Shown: positions 1-8,602, counted from the first letter of the stretch. The stretch is DNA of 64,000 bases from Arthrobacter sp. MMS18-M83 (GCF_026683955.1 NZ_CP113343.1:1736001-1800000), one strand, 5' to 3'. Program-made: numbers and translations. The notes: generated by a model from the sequence alone, not told the origin.

Positions 1-325
1 CGCCGGTCAGCACGTTTTCGAGGACGGACAGGGAGCCGACCAGTTCGAACTGTTGGAATACGACGGCGACTTGCGAGCGTAGGGCGCGCAGCTCGCGTCC
101 GCGAAGCTCGGGGACGTCCTTGCCCAGCACGCGGATGCGGCCCTCGGTAGGGAGCTCCAGCTGGTCGATGTGCCGAAGCAGGGTCGACTTGCCGGAACCG
201 GACAGGCCGAGGAGGACGAGAACTTCGCCCTCCTCGACCGTCAGGCTCACGCCGTCCAGGGCTCTTTTGGCGCCGAAGTCCTTGACGAGGCCGTCGATCT
301 CAATGACGGCGTGATTGTTTGTCAT
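1..325 (-). CDS. phnC: Phosphonate ABC transporter ATP-binding protein, 3' part outside window
   Basis: Cytoplasmic ATPase that would power phosphonate or phosphite import. About 108 codons are visible from an ATG at 325; the rest lies off the left edge. The Walker A motif GLSGSGKST is near residues 40-48 and a Q-loop FQQFELV near residue 93, both standard for ABC import ATPases. The gene starts 3 nt after the stop of the substrate-binding protein, so the two are co-transcribed, and a permease gene probably follows outside the window. PhnC rather than another importer ATPase is chosen because the partner is PhnD-like. Confidence 0.85.
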   Translation of the reverse strand, partial: MTNNHAVIEIDGLVKDFGAKRALDGVSLTVEEGEVLVLLGLSGSGKSTLLRHIDQLELPTEGRIRVLGKDVPELRGRELRALRSQVAVVFQQFELVGSLSVLENVLTG

Positions 326-328
326 GCC

Positions 329-1282
329 TTAGATGCCTGCGCAGGTCTTGACGTCCGGAAGCTTCTTGCAAAGGTCGCGGAGGTTGTCGTAGTACTTGTC
401 GTCCACCGGCTTGTTGCCTTCACCGAAGAACTTGTCGAAGGCAGGTGTGGTGGTGATGCCGGCGGCCTTGATGTCCGCGGTGGTGACAGTGGACATCTTG
501 TCCTTGAGTACCTTCTTGACGTCATCCGGAAGAGTGTCGGAGATTGCGAACGGCGGCCCGGGGACGAATTCGCGCTTGATGGTCTTCAGGTCCGAGGCTT
601 TGAACAGGCCGGCTGCCGGTCCGGTGGTGGTGACGGTGATGTCCTGTGCGAAGCCGACCTCGCATTCGGTCCCCTGGGCAACCTTCTGCGCGGAGACGTC
701 ATGCTTGCCCGCCATGACCGGCGTATAGTCGCCCGTCTTTACCCCGGCCTTGTTGAGCATGTACTGCGGGAACAAGTAGCCCGAGGTGGAGTTCTCGTTC
801 ACGAAGCAAACCTTCTTGCCCTTGAACCCGGCCACATCGGTGACGGAGGAATTCGCGGGGACGATTGCGTCGGAGTAGTAGCCCGGCTCGTGGGTGCTTG
901 CGTCGACGCTCGCACCAACCGGAGTGAACTTTGCGCCCTTGGCCTTGGCTTGGAGGTAGGTGAAACCGGAGAAGGAGACGACGTCCACTTGGCCTGCGAT
1001 CGAAGCTTCGATGAGTGCGGCATAGTTCGAGGACTGCTTGACCTCGACCTTCTTGCCGGTGACCTTGCCTACATAGTCCGCGATCGGCTGCCACGTCGAG
1101 GTCGCGGCACTTTCGTCCGGAACCATGCCGATGATGAGGGTGTTTGAGTCCTTGGCAAAGGTGCCGGCGCCCGCTGACGGGACTGAGGCGCCTGCGGAGC
1201 CGCACGCAGTCATGGCGACGGCGGCCACGGACGCCAGCGCTGCAAGCTGGAGGGCGCGGCTGGAAGAACGGAGGAATTTCAC
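329..1282 (-). CDS. phnD: Phosphonate/phosphite ABC transporter substrate-binding lipoprotein
   Basis: 317-residue extracytoplasmic binding protein of the PhnD/PtxB family that delivers phosphonate-type ligands to the permease. A basic start (MKFLRSSSR), a hydrophobic stretch and a lipobox ending MTAC near residue 26 mark it as a lipoprotein. The body has the periplasmic-binding-protein fold pattern (LIIGMVPDESAATSTWQPIA, then GKKVCFVNENSTSGYLFP). The GTG start at 1282 is preceded by AAAGG at suitable spacing. It is the first gene of the operon with phnC. Two ACTT-N8-AAGT-like sites lie upstream and also occur in front of the aminophosphonate genes near 8600. The ligand is inferred, not shown. 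Confidence 0.85.
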   Translation of the reverse strand: MKFLRSSSRALQLAALASVAAVAMTACGSAGASVPSAGAGTFAKDSNTLIIGMVPDESAATSTWQPIADYVGKVTGKKVEVKQSSNYAALIEASIAGQVDVVSFSGFTYLQAKAKGAKFTPVGASVDASTHEPGYYSDAIVPANSSVTDVAGFKGKKVCFVNENSTSGYLFPQYMLNKAGVKTGDYTPVMAGKHDVSAQKVAQGTECEVGFAQDITVTTTGPAAGLFKASDLKTIKREFVPGPPFAISDTLPDDVKKVLKDKMSTVTTADIKAAGITTTPAFDKFFGEGNKPVDDKYYDNLRDLCKKLPDVKTCAGI

Positions 1283-1442
1283 GGTGTGCCTTTCATTGAG
1301 GACGAACGGGTGCTTCTCAGAGGGCAGGCGCCGGAGGTCCCCGGCTCAGGTGGCAGCGTTCCAGTGCTTGACCGAGGCGGGCGCACGCGCCGCCTCGGCG
1401 CCGCCACTTCGCAGGCCACAAGCCCTACTGGCTTGAGTGACC

Positions 1443-1558
1443 GCTTGAGCGTACAAGTTGAAAATGACGAAAATCCCGGAATTTACCGCGAATCGGTGAA
1501 CCTCAAATGAATCTTCTCGGCCAATAAAGACGGCAGTTGTTAACTTATGCAGACAAGT
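1443..1558. promoter_or_regulatory. Two candidate GntR/HutC operators in the phnD/oxidoreductase divergent region
   Basis: GCTT-GAGCGTAC-AAGT at 1443-1458 and ACTT-ATGCAGAC-AAGT at 1543-1558 share the layout RCTT-N8-AAGT and start exactly 100 bp apart. Two sites with the same layout and the same 100-bp offset lie at 8603 and 8703, beside the GntR gene. The rest of the 370-bp gap between phnD and the oxidoreductase holds no gene that I can support. Binding by the GntR protein is inferred. Confidence 0.45.
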
Positions 1559-1652
1559 TGGCTTCGGGCGCGGGATGCTCCCGCGGAGGCTGCCTTTCAG
1601 GACTTTGAGCGCCGCTGTATTACGCGTGCGGCGGAATGAGAGGATAGGGCGC

Positions 1653-2723
1653 ATGAGTCCGCATATCGCCAAGCCGTGGCTGTTCAGCCAGCCGAACCAG
1701 GATCCTCGCGCAGCCACCGGCAAGGCTCTGAACTGGGGCATTGTCGCCACAGGAGGGATCGCCAAAACCGTGAGCGGCGACCTCGCCCAGCTTGAGGACG
1801 CAAACCTTTACGCCGTGAGTTCCCGGCGCCAGGAATCCGCGGATGCCTTTGCTGCCGCGCATGGGGTCACAAAGTCCTACGGGGACGACGGCGGCGTGCC
1901 CGGCTACCAGCGGCTACTCGCTGATGACTCTGTCGACGTGGTCTACGTGGCCACCCCGCACGCCCAACATTTCGAAATCGCAAGGGATGCCCTCAACGCG
2001 GGCAAGCACGTCCTGTGTGAGAAAGCTTTGACCATCAACGGCCGCGAAGCAGCCGAGCTGGTCAACCTGGCGCGGGAACGGAAATTGTTCCTCATGGAGG
2101 CGGTATGGAGTCGATTCCTGCCCAGCATCCAGAGGGCATTCGCCATCGCCGCGTCGGGCGAACTAGGCGAAATCAAGTGGGTAAGCGCTGACTTGGGATT
2201 CCCCGCCCCCTACGACCCCTCGGCCCGAATCTGGGCCCCGGCAGACGGCGGTGGAGCTCTTTTGGACCTCACCGTGTATGCGCTGCTGTGGCCTTTGGGC
2301 ACCCTTGGTTTCCCACAGTCGGTCAGCGCAGTAGGCACTCTGACGGACGACGGCGTCGACTCCCAAAATGCGCTCACGCTGGCTTACGACGGTGGAGCCA
2401 TCGCCCAACTGACCTCTTCGTTGCTGGCCCACGGGCCAAGATCGGCTTCTGTTGCCGGCTCCCTGGGATTCCTCCAGACGCAAGGGTCCATCAACAATCC
2501 GCGCGAGCTACTGATTCGAACCGGCTGGGACGAGCCTCGGACCGAGCGCTTTGACGCGATCGGGATCGGCTACACCTATGAACTGCGAGAGGTCACACGC
2601 TGCATCCAGCAAGGGCTGACTGAGAGTCCGGTGATGCCCTTGGACGATTCACTGAACACGATGCGCCTCTTCGACGGGGTCCGCTCCCAGCTTGGAGTCC
2701 GCTACCCGAACGACGCGCGGTGA
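1653..2723 (+). CDS. Gfo/Idh/MocA-family NAD(P)-dependent oxidoreductase
   Basis: 356-residue cytoplasmic dehydrogenase. The N-terminal Rossmann fold carries ATGGIAKTVSG, and the family's EKP-type motif appears as VLCEKALTI, with Ala in place of Pro. The C-terminal part resembles trans-1,2-dihydrobenzene-1,2-diol and sugar dehydrogenases. I chose the ATG at 1653 because GAGAGGAT lies just upstream; an open frame extends back to 1575, but its extra residues look non-coding. It is transcribed divergently from phnD. The substrate, probably a sugar or cyclitol, cannot be read from the sequence. Confidence 0.8.
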   Translation: MSPHIAKPWLFSQPNQDPRAATGKALNWGIVATGGIAKTVSGDLAQLEDANLYAVSSRRQESADAFAAAHGVTKSYGDDGGVPGYQRLLADDSVDVVYVATPHAQHFEIARDALNAGKHVLCEKALTINGREAAELVNLARERKLFLMEAVWSRFLPSIQRAFAIAASGELGEIKWVSADLGFPAPYDPSARIWAPADGGGALLDLTVYALLWPLGTLGFPQSVSAVGTLTDDGVDSQNALTLAYDGGAIAQLTSSLLAHGPRSASVAGSLGFLQTQGSINNPRELLIRTGWDEPRTERFDAIGIGYTYELREVTRCIQQGLTESPVMPLDDSLNTMRLFDGVRSQLGVRYPNDAR

Positions 2724-2748
2724 ACTGAATGACGAAACCCGTCTACGT

Positions 2749-2770
2749 CTGGACTAATTAACTAGTCCAG
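2749..2770. repeat. Perfect 8-bp inverted repeat CTGGACTA-N6-TAGTCCAG
   Basis: Perfect palindromic arms with a 6-nt loop (ATTAAC) lie 26 bp after the oxidoreductase stop and 52 bp before the next start. There is no T-tract, so it may be an operator or a weak terminator. Confidence 0.4.
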
Positions 2771-2821
2771 TCCTACGATGGGAGAGATCGTCAATCCAAG
2801 CGGACGCTGGGGGGTGTCGAG

Positions 2822-3841
2822 ATGGAAGTTGTGCGAGGTAAGCTGCGCGTTCTTCATGTTCTCCGCTCCGTCATGCTGGCTGGCGCCGGAGCCGTCGTTT
2901 GGTTGGCCCTCTCTTCCACAGCGGCCAATGCTGATTCCGGTAGCGCCAACAACACACTACTGGGCGGCGCAGAATCGGCCGTAACAAACGTTGTCCACAA
3001 CGTGACCGCCGGAATTACCGGAACCCCCGGCAACCCCGTTTCGGCGAGTGGGGCATCCGTACCGGCTCCGGCAGTGGCTTCGGTTCCGGTTCCGGTTCCG
3101 GTTCCGGTTCCGGTTCCGGTGGTAAAACTAGCAGTCGTCCAGGCACCAGCGGCCGTTGTGCACGAACTACCGCGACTGACCCAAGCAATCGACCGGGGGC
3201 TGGCCAGTACGCCCATCGTCGACAAAATCATCCCTGAAGGCACCGTTGACGCCGTGATCGCCCCCGCTTTGTCTCCGGCAGCCAGTGCGGTTGATGGGGT
3301 TGGGTCAGGCGTCGGCTCCTTGGTTGGCGGCACAATTACCCCCGCGTTGGGTGCTGTCGGCTCCACCGTGGAGGGGCTTTCCATCGGCAACCTGCCGGTA
3401 ACCATCCCCGGTAACCTCGGGACTGGTGTGACGCCTTCCGAGCAACCCTCGAGCCCTGCTTCCGTTGCTGGTGCTTCGCCGACTTCCGCGATCTCGCCTC
3501 TTGCGGAGGCCGTCGCGGACCCGCTGGTCGGCCTCGCTCGAACCTATGACGCGACTGGCCTGCGTAAGGCACCTTGGAACGCTACGGTCCAATACGTCGG
3601 TTACGGGAATCCTGCGGTGCCGGCATCTCCGTATGACGGGATATTCCCGGACGGGACTCCCGGCAGCAGCGACGCCGGAAACGGCTCGGCGGCTCTTCCA
3701 GGCAATCCTTCGGGAGCGGCTACCGCCTGGCTCCCGAGCATGAATCTGTTTTATCCACTTGCCGGGATCCTCGTGTCCACGGCTGCGGCCGGTAGAGTTC
3801 CGGCTCCGGTGTCGTTTGACCCGGGTTCTTCTCCCGACTAG
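2822..3841 (+). CDS. Secreted Ala/Val/Pro-rich protein, function unknown
   Basis: 339 residues. A Sec-type signal (basic start MEVVRGKLR, hydrophobic core, SSTAANA cleavage region near residue 37) is followed by a low-complexity Ala/Val/Pro/Gly/Ser body. Residues about 85-100 are an alternating Pro-Val run encoded by a perfect hexanucleotide repeat. One hydrophobic stretch near the C-terminus (LFYPLAGILVSTAAAG) could anchor it. The ATG at 2822 follows GGGGGGTG. I recognise no catalytic domain. It precedes the LAXTG surface protein in the same orientation, so a joint envelope role is possible. Confidence 0.7.
   Translation: MEVVRGKLRVLHVLRSVMLAGAGAVVWLALSSTAANADSGSANNTLLGGAESAVTNVVHNVTAGITGTPGNPVSASGASVPAPAVASVPVPVPVPVPVPVVKLAVVQAPAAVVHELPRLTQAIDRGLASTPIVDKIIPEGTVDAVIAPALSPAASAVDGVGSGVGSLVGGTITPALGAVGSTVEGLSIGNLPVTIPGNLGTGVTPSEQPSSPASVAGASPTSAISPLAEAVADPLVGLARTYDATGLRKAPWNATVQYVGYGNPAVPASPYDGIFPDGTPGSSDAGNGSAALPGNPSGAATAWLPSMNLFYPLAGILVSTAAAGRVPAPVSFDPGSSPD
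3081..3120 (+). repeat. In-frame hexanucleotide tandem repeat (CGGTTC)n
   Basis: About 6.5 units of a perfect 6-bp repeat encode a Pro-Val run. Slippage would change length without shifting the frame. Confidence 0.9.
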
Positions 3842-3961
3842 TTCCGAGCTCCAGCCGCTTTTTCCAGAGCCGATTCTGGACGGCGGCAGATGGCCAATCC
3901 GGGCGTACATGCAGGCTTCTGCCTACGCCTCTAGGAACTACTCGTTCAGGAGAAAAACAAA

Positions 3962-4984
3962 ATGCACAGCATTATTCGCAAGGGGCTGCTTGGCACCCTC
4001 TTTGCCGGTGGGCTAATAGCCCTCGGCGCAACTGCCGCGAATGCGGCAGACACTACAACAAGTGCACAAGGCACCGCCTCAGGCACCCAAGTGGTTGCAC
4101 CGGCGACCATTCGGGTGAGCCTCGGGTCGACGTCGCTCACGCTGCTTGGAACTGAGGGCGTCACAACCACCACCCCTGCACTCGCCCCGGCTGCGGCCGC
4201 GGCGACTAATTCCGGCGGACCAGCTGTCCCGTCCGGAACCCAGGCGGTGGCTCCGATATCGGTCCCTGTTAATATTGGAGCCACCTCTCTGGCCGTTCTT
4301 GGCAATTCCACCCCTGGGACCGCCTCTGGCACCCAAGTCACGGCACCGGTGACCGCTCCGATCACGGTCGGCGACACCTCCGTGAGCCTCCTCGGGACCG
4401 TCCCGGCAGGCACCACCGCCACCGGCACCGGCGTCACCGCGCCGGTCACCGCACCTGTCACGGTCGGCGACACCTCCGTCAACCTGCTCGGAACCACCCC
4501 GGCAGGCACCACCGCCACCGGCACCGGCGTCACTGCGCCGGTCACCGCACCTGTCACGGTCGGCGACACCTCCGTCAACCTGCTCGGGACCGTCCCGGCA
4601 GGCACCACCGGAGATCTCGGTTCCCTCTTGGGTACCGGACTCACCGCACCGGTGGGCCTGCCGATCCCTGTCGGCATCGCCTCGGTTGACCCGGGCTTAC
4701 CTTCCAACGTCGTGAACCCGTCGGTAGTCACGCCGCCCGTCATGAACGCACCGGTCGACGCTCAAGGCTTCGTCGACCCGGCTGCCGCCGTTCCCTCAAC
4801 AGGAACTGCAACGCAAGCCGGCGTCGCCGCGGCTACTACAGCAGCCATTGTTGGAGCGGGAACCTCGGTTCTCGCTAGCACTGGCTTCAATCGGCTGTGG
4901 TTGCTGTTCGCGACTGCCCTGCTGCTAGGCGGACTCATCGTGATGGTGGGCAGCCGGAAGATCCGGGCCACCACTCCCGCATAA
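3962..4984 (+). CDS. LAXTG-anchored surface protein with chaplin-like repeats lacking cysteine
   Basis: 340 residues. A Sec signal (MHSIIRKGLLG to ATAANA) is followed by about six repeats of roughly 32 residues on the pattern GTxVTAPVTAPVTVGDTSVNLLG. This resembles the Streptomyces chaplin pattern (xVQVPVHVPVNVCGNTVxVVG), but Asp or Ala stands where chaplins have Cys. The third to fifth repeats are nearly identical and the sixth is degenerate. The C-terminus has LASTGF, a transmembrane stretch and a short basic tail (GSRKIRATTPA), fitting a class E sortase LAXTG signal. The SD GGAG lies 9 nt before the ATG. Attachment to the wall and self-assembly are inferences. Confidence 0.75.
   Translation: MHSIIRKGLLGTLFAGGLIALGATAANAADTTTSAQGTASGTQVVAPATIRVSLGSTSLTLLGTEGVTTTTPALAPAAAAATNSGGPAVPSGTQAVAPISVPVNIGATSLAVLGNSTPGTASGTQVTAPVTAPITVGDTSVSLLGTVPAGTTATGTGVTAPVTAPVTVGDTSVNLLGTTPAGTTATGTGVTAPVTAPVTVGDTSVNLLGTVPAGTTGDLGSLLGTGLTAPVGLPIPVGIASVDPGLPSNVVNPSVVTPPVMNAPVDAQGFVDPAAAVPSTGTATQAGVAAATTAAIVGAGTSVLASTGFNRLWLLFATALLLGGLIVMVGSRKIRATTPA
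4411..4602 (+). repeat. Two tandem 96-bp units inside the chaplin-like gene
   Basis: Units 4411-4506 and 4507-4602 are nearly identical and each encodes 32 residues. Expansion or contraction by recombination would stay in frame. Confidence 0.85.
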
Positions 4985-5069
4985 TCACCGGCGAGGGCTG
5001 TTTCACCGCACTGGATCGCAGCCCGTTCATCGGCACCTCCGCAGGGCGAATAGCCCCGCGGAGGAGCCG

Positions 5070-5242
5070 ATGCGTGGCATCGCAAAGGCCCTGGGGGGTA
5101 GCAGCGCGCCCTAGTCGCGCTTTCAACGTGGATCATCGCTTTCGCCGCAAGCATCGCCGTGGGCGCGGTCCTCAACGCTTTAGCGACGGCCCCGTTCCTT
5201 CCCTTCAGCGGCATGGTCGTGTCTTTCGTCATCCATGTCTGA
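5070..5242 (+). pseudogene. Possible frameshifted small membrane protein
   Basis: ATG 5070 has GAGGAG 4 nt upstream and reads MRGIAKALGGSSAP, then stops at 5112. The next frame, from about 5111 to a TGA at 5240, encodes a convincing membrane segment (WIIAFAASIAVGAVLNALAT). One missing base between 5101 and 5111 would join the two into a protein of about 57 residues. The rest of the 4985-5567 gap holds only a hairpin and the 5' flank of the next gene. Decay, assembly error or chance cannot be separated here. Confidence 0.3.
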
Positions 5243-5272
5243 ACGCTGAAGCCGAACATCTGACATCGAAGA

Positions 5273-5315
5273 AGGGCGGGTGGAATGGACACTTTTCGTC
5301 CATTCCACCCGCCCT
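5273..5315. terminator. Perfect 18-bp stem-loop
   Basis: Arms 5273-5290 and 5298-5315 match perfectly around a 7-nt loop (ACTTTTC). The stem is GC-rich but the T-tract is weak. It probably ends transcription from the surface-protein gene. Confidence 0.65.
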
Positions 5316-5567
5316 CTCGTGTCTTTACGCAGGCCCTCGGCGGCGCGTGCGCGTGATATTCGACGCATCGCGCCACCTTCAAGCCCCGGGGCTGCGCCAC
5401 ATACCGGGTCAAATGAACGGCGGAAGTACACCGGACCACCGTTGGATTGCTAAGATCTAAAGGCTCAACCGGCAACCCGGAGAGCCTCCCCATCAACTGG
5501 CCCGGAACGGACGTGCCCCACGCGCCCGGTACCAGCCCCTGCCCGACCCGAGGAGACCCCCACCCTC

Positions 5568-6629
5568 ATGACCGCATTGGCCAAACCGGACTATTTCGAA
5601 GACTACGACGAGGATTACCGCAGCGAACTGGACTCTCGGTACGAGGAAGGTTTCGGGCGCGGCCCCGAACTCGACGACGATTACGGTAGCGGTAGCGGCT
5701 ACGACGAACTCGACAAGCTGTTCGATGGTTTGTTCGACGGCGAGGATGATTTCGACGCCCCGGCCAAGGCCGAAAAGAAGGCTCCGGCCAGGAAAGACAC
5801 TCCGAAGGCCGCGGCACCCGTGGCCGCTCACGCGATTGAGGTCCCCTCTACCGATGGCGCCGAAGAGGGCCCTGTCGGGGTTCCCGTTGCCCAAGAGCCG
5901 TCCGCAACTGCGGCTCCCGTCGCCGAAACCACGCCGTCCGAGACCATCGTCGAAAGGGCCGTCGTCGAACCGGCAAGCTTCGAAGGGGCTCCCGCCGAAG
6001 AAGCCGAGGCTCCTGCGGTTCCGGACAGCCCTTTCTTCGCCCAACACATCGCCCCGGTCAACGAGCATGTGGAGTTCCTCCGCAAGCTCCGCCCGGGCTT
6101 CGAGGTCCCGTACGTGGATCCGATGCACTCGGTGGAGGACTGCCGGATTGTCACCCTGTTCTCCAACACGAGCGAGGCCTCTCCACGGGGCGTTGTCTGG
6201 GCCGGGGACGACGACGCCGCCACCCGGCTACTGGGCCTTCAGTTCCAGCTCGGCCTGCGCCCGGAATGGATGATGCCTTGGAATACCCATCCGTGGTTCA
6301 CCCCTGGCGAGGCGAACGGAAAGCTGACTCCAGAGCAGGTCAGCGCCGGCCTCAAGCCGCTGATCGGTTTCCTCAAACTCGTTCCGCGCGCCTCGGCGAT
6401 CGTCGCCCACGGAACGGAAGCCAACCGTCTGGCGCAGATGCTCCTCAAGACTGACAACCCGCTGATCTGGCGCCGCGGCCTGAAGGTCTACAAGGCCCGA
6501 TCGCTGCACGGGCGCGCCTTCGCCGGTTCCAAGGAACGCCAGACCGAATGGTTGATCGACATGGGCCGATCCTACGCGGACGCTATGGCCCGCGCGGGTC
6601 TCCAGGCCGGACGGCGCCAGGGCGCCTAG
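5568..6629 (+). CDS. Uracil-DNA-glycosylase-like protein with a long acidic N-terminal region
   Basis: 353 residues. Residues 1 to about 155 are disordered and very acidic (YFEDYDEDY, ELDDDYGSG), then Pro/Ala-rich. From about 160 to 340 the pattern matches uracil-DNA-glycosylase-like enzymes: VPYVDP, then VVWAGDDDAATRLLG, MMPWNTHPWF and a late IVAHGTEANRLAQM. A DNA-repair or nucleotide-related hydrolase is therefore possible, but I cannot assign the catalytic residues with confidence. An SD-like GGAGAC precedes the ATG. Its stop overlaps that of the convergent DoxX gene at CTAG. Confidence 0.6.
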   Translation: MTALAKPDYFEDYDEDYRSELDSRYEEGFGRGPELDDDYGSGSGYDELDKLFDGLFDGEDDFDAPAKAEKKAPARKDTPKAAAPVAAHAIEVPSTDGAEEGPVGVPVAQEPSATAAPVAETTPSETIVERAVVEPASFEGAPAEEAEAPAVPDSPFFAQHIAPVNEHVEFLRKLRPGFEVPYVDPMHSVEDCRIVTLFSNTSEASPRGVVWAGDDDAATRLLGLQFQLGLRPEWMMPWNTHPWFTPGEANGKLTPEQVSAGLKPLIGFLKLVPRASAIVAHGTEANRLAQMLLKTDNPLIWRRGLKVYKARSLHGRAFAGSKERQTEWLIDMGRSYADAMARAGLQAGRRQGA

Positions 6630-7081
6630 CGCCGTGACTTCCGGGCAGGCTTCCCCGCAAACAGTTTCCGGTCCAGCGAGGCCGCCCCGGAACCGATGAA
6701 GGCAAATGCCAACGCCAACGCGATGTACAGAATGAGTAGCTCCGCGTTGATTCCGGGATGATCGCTCACCAAAGGCTTGCCTGATTCGGTGACAAACCAA
6801 ATCCCCGCGTACATCAGAGCGGCGAGGAAACCGGCCACCCTCGTCAGGGCGCCGAGCAACAAAAGTGCGCCCAGCCCGGTCTCACCCCAGATGACCAGCC
6901 AGGACATCAGCTCCGCTTTTTGAACCCCCATCGCCGCGATGGTTGCCTCAAACGCCGGCTGCCCGGCCAACAGCTTCTGGACTCCATGCACCAGCAAAAG
7001 GCCACCGAAAACAACCCGCAGAAACGCGATGCCACGTGAGGACGAGGTCTGCGAAGGAAGGAGGAATTTCACCCGGTCCAA
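6626..7081 (-). CDS. DoxX-family membrane protein
   Basis: 151-residue inner-membrane protein with four predicted helices. The first (AFLRVVFGGLLLVHGVQKLL) is the typical DoxX opening. DoxX proteins sit in quinone/thiol redox complexes in some bacteria; the role here is unknown. The stop codons of this gene and of the + strand gene overlap in a palindromic CTAG, so no terminator fits between them. Confidence 0.8.
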   Translation of the reverse strand: MDRVKFLLPSQTSSSRGIAFLRVVFGGLLLVHGVQKLLAGQPAFEATIAAMGVQKAELMSWLVIWGETGLGALLLLGALTRVAGFLAALMYAGIWFVTESGKPLVSDHPGINAELLILYIALALAFAFIGSGAASLDRKLFAGKPARKSRR

Positions 7082-7139
7082 TCTTCCATGCCAACGGCAC
7101 AGCTCAAAACCGCCGCCCTTGCGATCCGGCCGCCTGCCC

Positions 7140-7832
7140 TCACTCCAGCAGCGCCGGAATATCCTTGACGCCCGCCAGGATGTGATCGTGCGGCTGTCCA
7201 GCGAGCTCCTCGAGTCCCAGTTTGCCTGTCAGCACACCGACGGCAGTCACTCCGGCGTTCCTGGCCGCCTTGAGGTCGTTCGTGGTGTCGCCGGCGGCAA
7301 GCACCTCGCGGACATCCATCACACCCGTCAATTCCATGGCGCGGTGGATCATGTGGGGCGCCGGGCGTCCGGCCGCCACTTCATCAGAGCAGACGACGGC
7401 GTCAAGCAAGCCGCCGTCGTCGTGCGTTGTGCCCTCGCCCGCAAGCGACCAGCCCAGCCTGGCCAGAAGCGGCTCCGCGACATCGCGGGAGAATCCCGTG
7501 GTCAACGCAATCTTGACGCCGCGGCTGCGCAGTTCGCGGAAGGCGTCCTCAACGCCGTCGAGCGCTACCGGCGGGTTCTTCTCATAGAAGTCCGCGAGAA
7601 GCTCCTTGAAGCGCAGGAAAGCCGCTTGGACGACCTCCGGCGTGGCAATGCCACCACCCTTGGTGATCAGCGCCGCAATGGCTTCCACTTTGTCTGCTCC
7701 CATCCATTCCTGGACCGCTTCGGGAGTGGTGCTCGCCCCGGCCTCCTCCACGCAGCGCGCCAGCGCTACATAGACGTCTCCGTGTTCGTCGATGGTGGTT
7801 CCAGCCATGTCGCAGGCTACGAGCTTGATCAT
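7140..7832 (-). CDS. Phosphonatase-like HAD hydrolase
   Basis: 230-residue HAD-superfamily hydrolase of the phosphonatase-like group (TIGR03351). The nucleophile motif DMAGTTID starts at residue 8. A cap-region Lys lies in MGADKVEAI, where PhnX has its Schiff-base lysine. The metal-binding motif is AAGDTTNDLKAARNAGV. The family is known to sit beside a GntR regulator and a TIGR03364-type FAD oxidoreductase, exactly as here, and is thought to break the C-P bond of a phosphonoacetaldehyde-like product. The substrate probably differs from that of classic PhnX. It is 13 bp downstream of the GntR gene on the same strand. Confidence 0.8.
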   Translation of the reverse strand: MIKLVACDMAGTTIDEHGDVYVALARCVEEAGASTTPEAVQEWMGADKVEAIAALITKGGGIATPEVVQAAFLRFKELLADFYEKNPPVALDGVEDAFRELRSRGVKIALTTGFSRDVAEPLLARLGWSLAGEGTTHDDGGLLDAVVCSDEVAAGRPAPHMIHRAMELTGVMDVREVLAAGDTTNDLKAARNAGVTAVGVLTGKLGLEELAGQPHDHILAGVKDIPALLE

Positions 7833-7845
7833 GTGTCCTTCTGGT

Positions 7846-8601
7846 CTATTCGGCTCGGATGCGCACCAAAGCGGCGCGGCGGTCCGCTGTGTTGTCGATG
7901 GTGAAGTTTGTGAGTGCCGGAAGGTACCGGTCCTCCGAGTATTCGACGGCCGTGCCGTTGGCCGAACTGGTCACCCGGCGTTCCCGCAAAAGAGGAATCC
8001 CTTCTGCCTGTTCCAGCAGTTCCGCGTCTTCCTCGCCCGCGGCCACGGCGTCGATGGTGTGGCGTGCGCTGTAGAGGTCCACGCTTTGGGCCTTCAGGAA
8101 AGCGAAGATGGAGCCCGAATCGGTGTCGAAATCGAACAGCAGCCGCCCGACCTCCAGAATGAAGGTGGTCCGTTCAATCATGGCGGGCACGCCATCGAGG
8201 GAGCGGACGCGCAGCAGCTCCACCACCTTCTCCCCCGGCTCCAATCCGAGCACGTCGGCCGCTTCGGCACTCGCCTCGCGGCGTGCCACCTCCAACGTCC
8301 GCTGCCCAGGGGTTTTGCCAATACCGATTGCCCATTCGGTAAAGGAATTCAGGGTCGAGAACGACTGTGACGGCACCGTCGAACGCACCATCGGCGGACG
8401 GCCGCGGCCACCGATGACGGCACCCTCCGCCCGCAGGAAGGCGAGCGCCTGGCGGATGGGGCCCCTGGAAGTTCCGAACTCCCTGCAGAGGACCGCCTCG
8501 CTGGGCAATTGCGTTCCTGGCGGCCACGTTCCATCCGCGATGCGGCGCATGAACTCCTCGCTGAGCCGGACATGCAGGGGTACGTTCTGCCGGATACTCA
8601 C
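7846..8601 (-). CDS. GntR/HutC-family transcriptional regulator (UTRA domain)
   Basis: 251 residues from a GTG at 8601. The N-terminal winged helix (RRIADGTWPPGTQLPSE, then EFGTSRGPIRQAL) is typical GntR, and the C-terminal part from about residue 95 is a UTRA ligand domain of the HutC subfamily. An open frame continues upstream to 8919, but it runs into the divergent gene and its extra residues look non-coding. It is likely a repressor of the phosphonate genes responding to a phosphonate or its metabolite. Candidate operators flank its start. Confidence 0.8.
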   Translation of the reverse strand: MSIRQNVPLHVRLSEEFMRRIADGTWPPGTQLPSEAVLCREFGTSRGPIRQALAFLRAEGAVIGGRGRPPMVRSTVPSQSFSTLNSFTEWAIGIGKTPGQRTLEVARREASAEAADVLGLEPGEKVVELLRVRSLDGVPAMIERTTFILEVGRLLFDFDTDSGSIFAFLKAQSVDLYSARHTIDAVAAGEEDAELLEQAEGIPLLRERRVTSSANGTAVEYSEDRYLPALTNFTIDNTADRRAALVRIRAE

Positions 8602-8602
8602 G

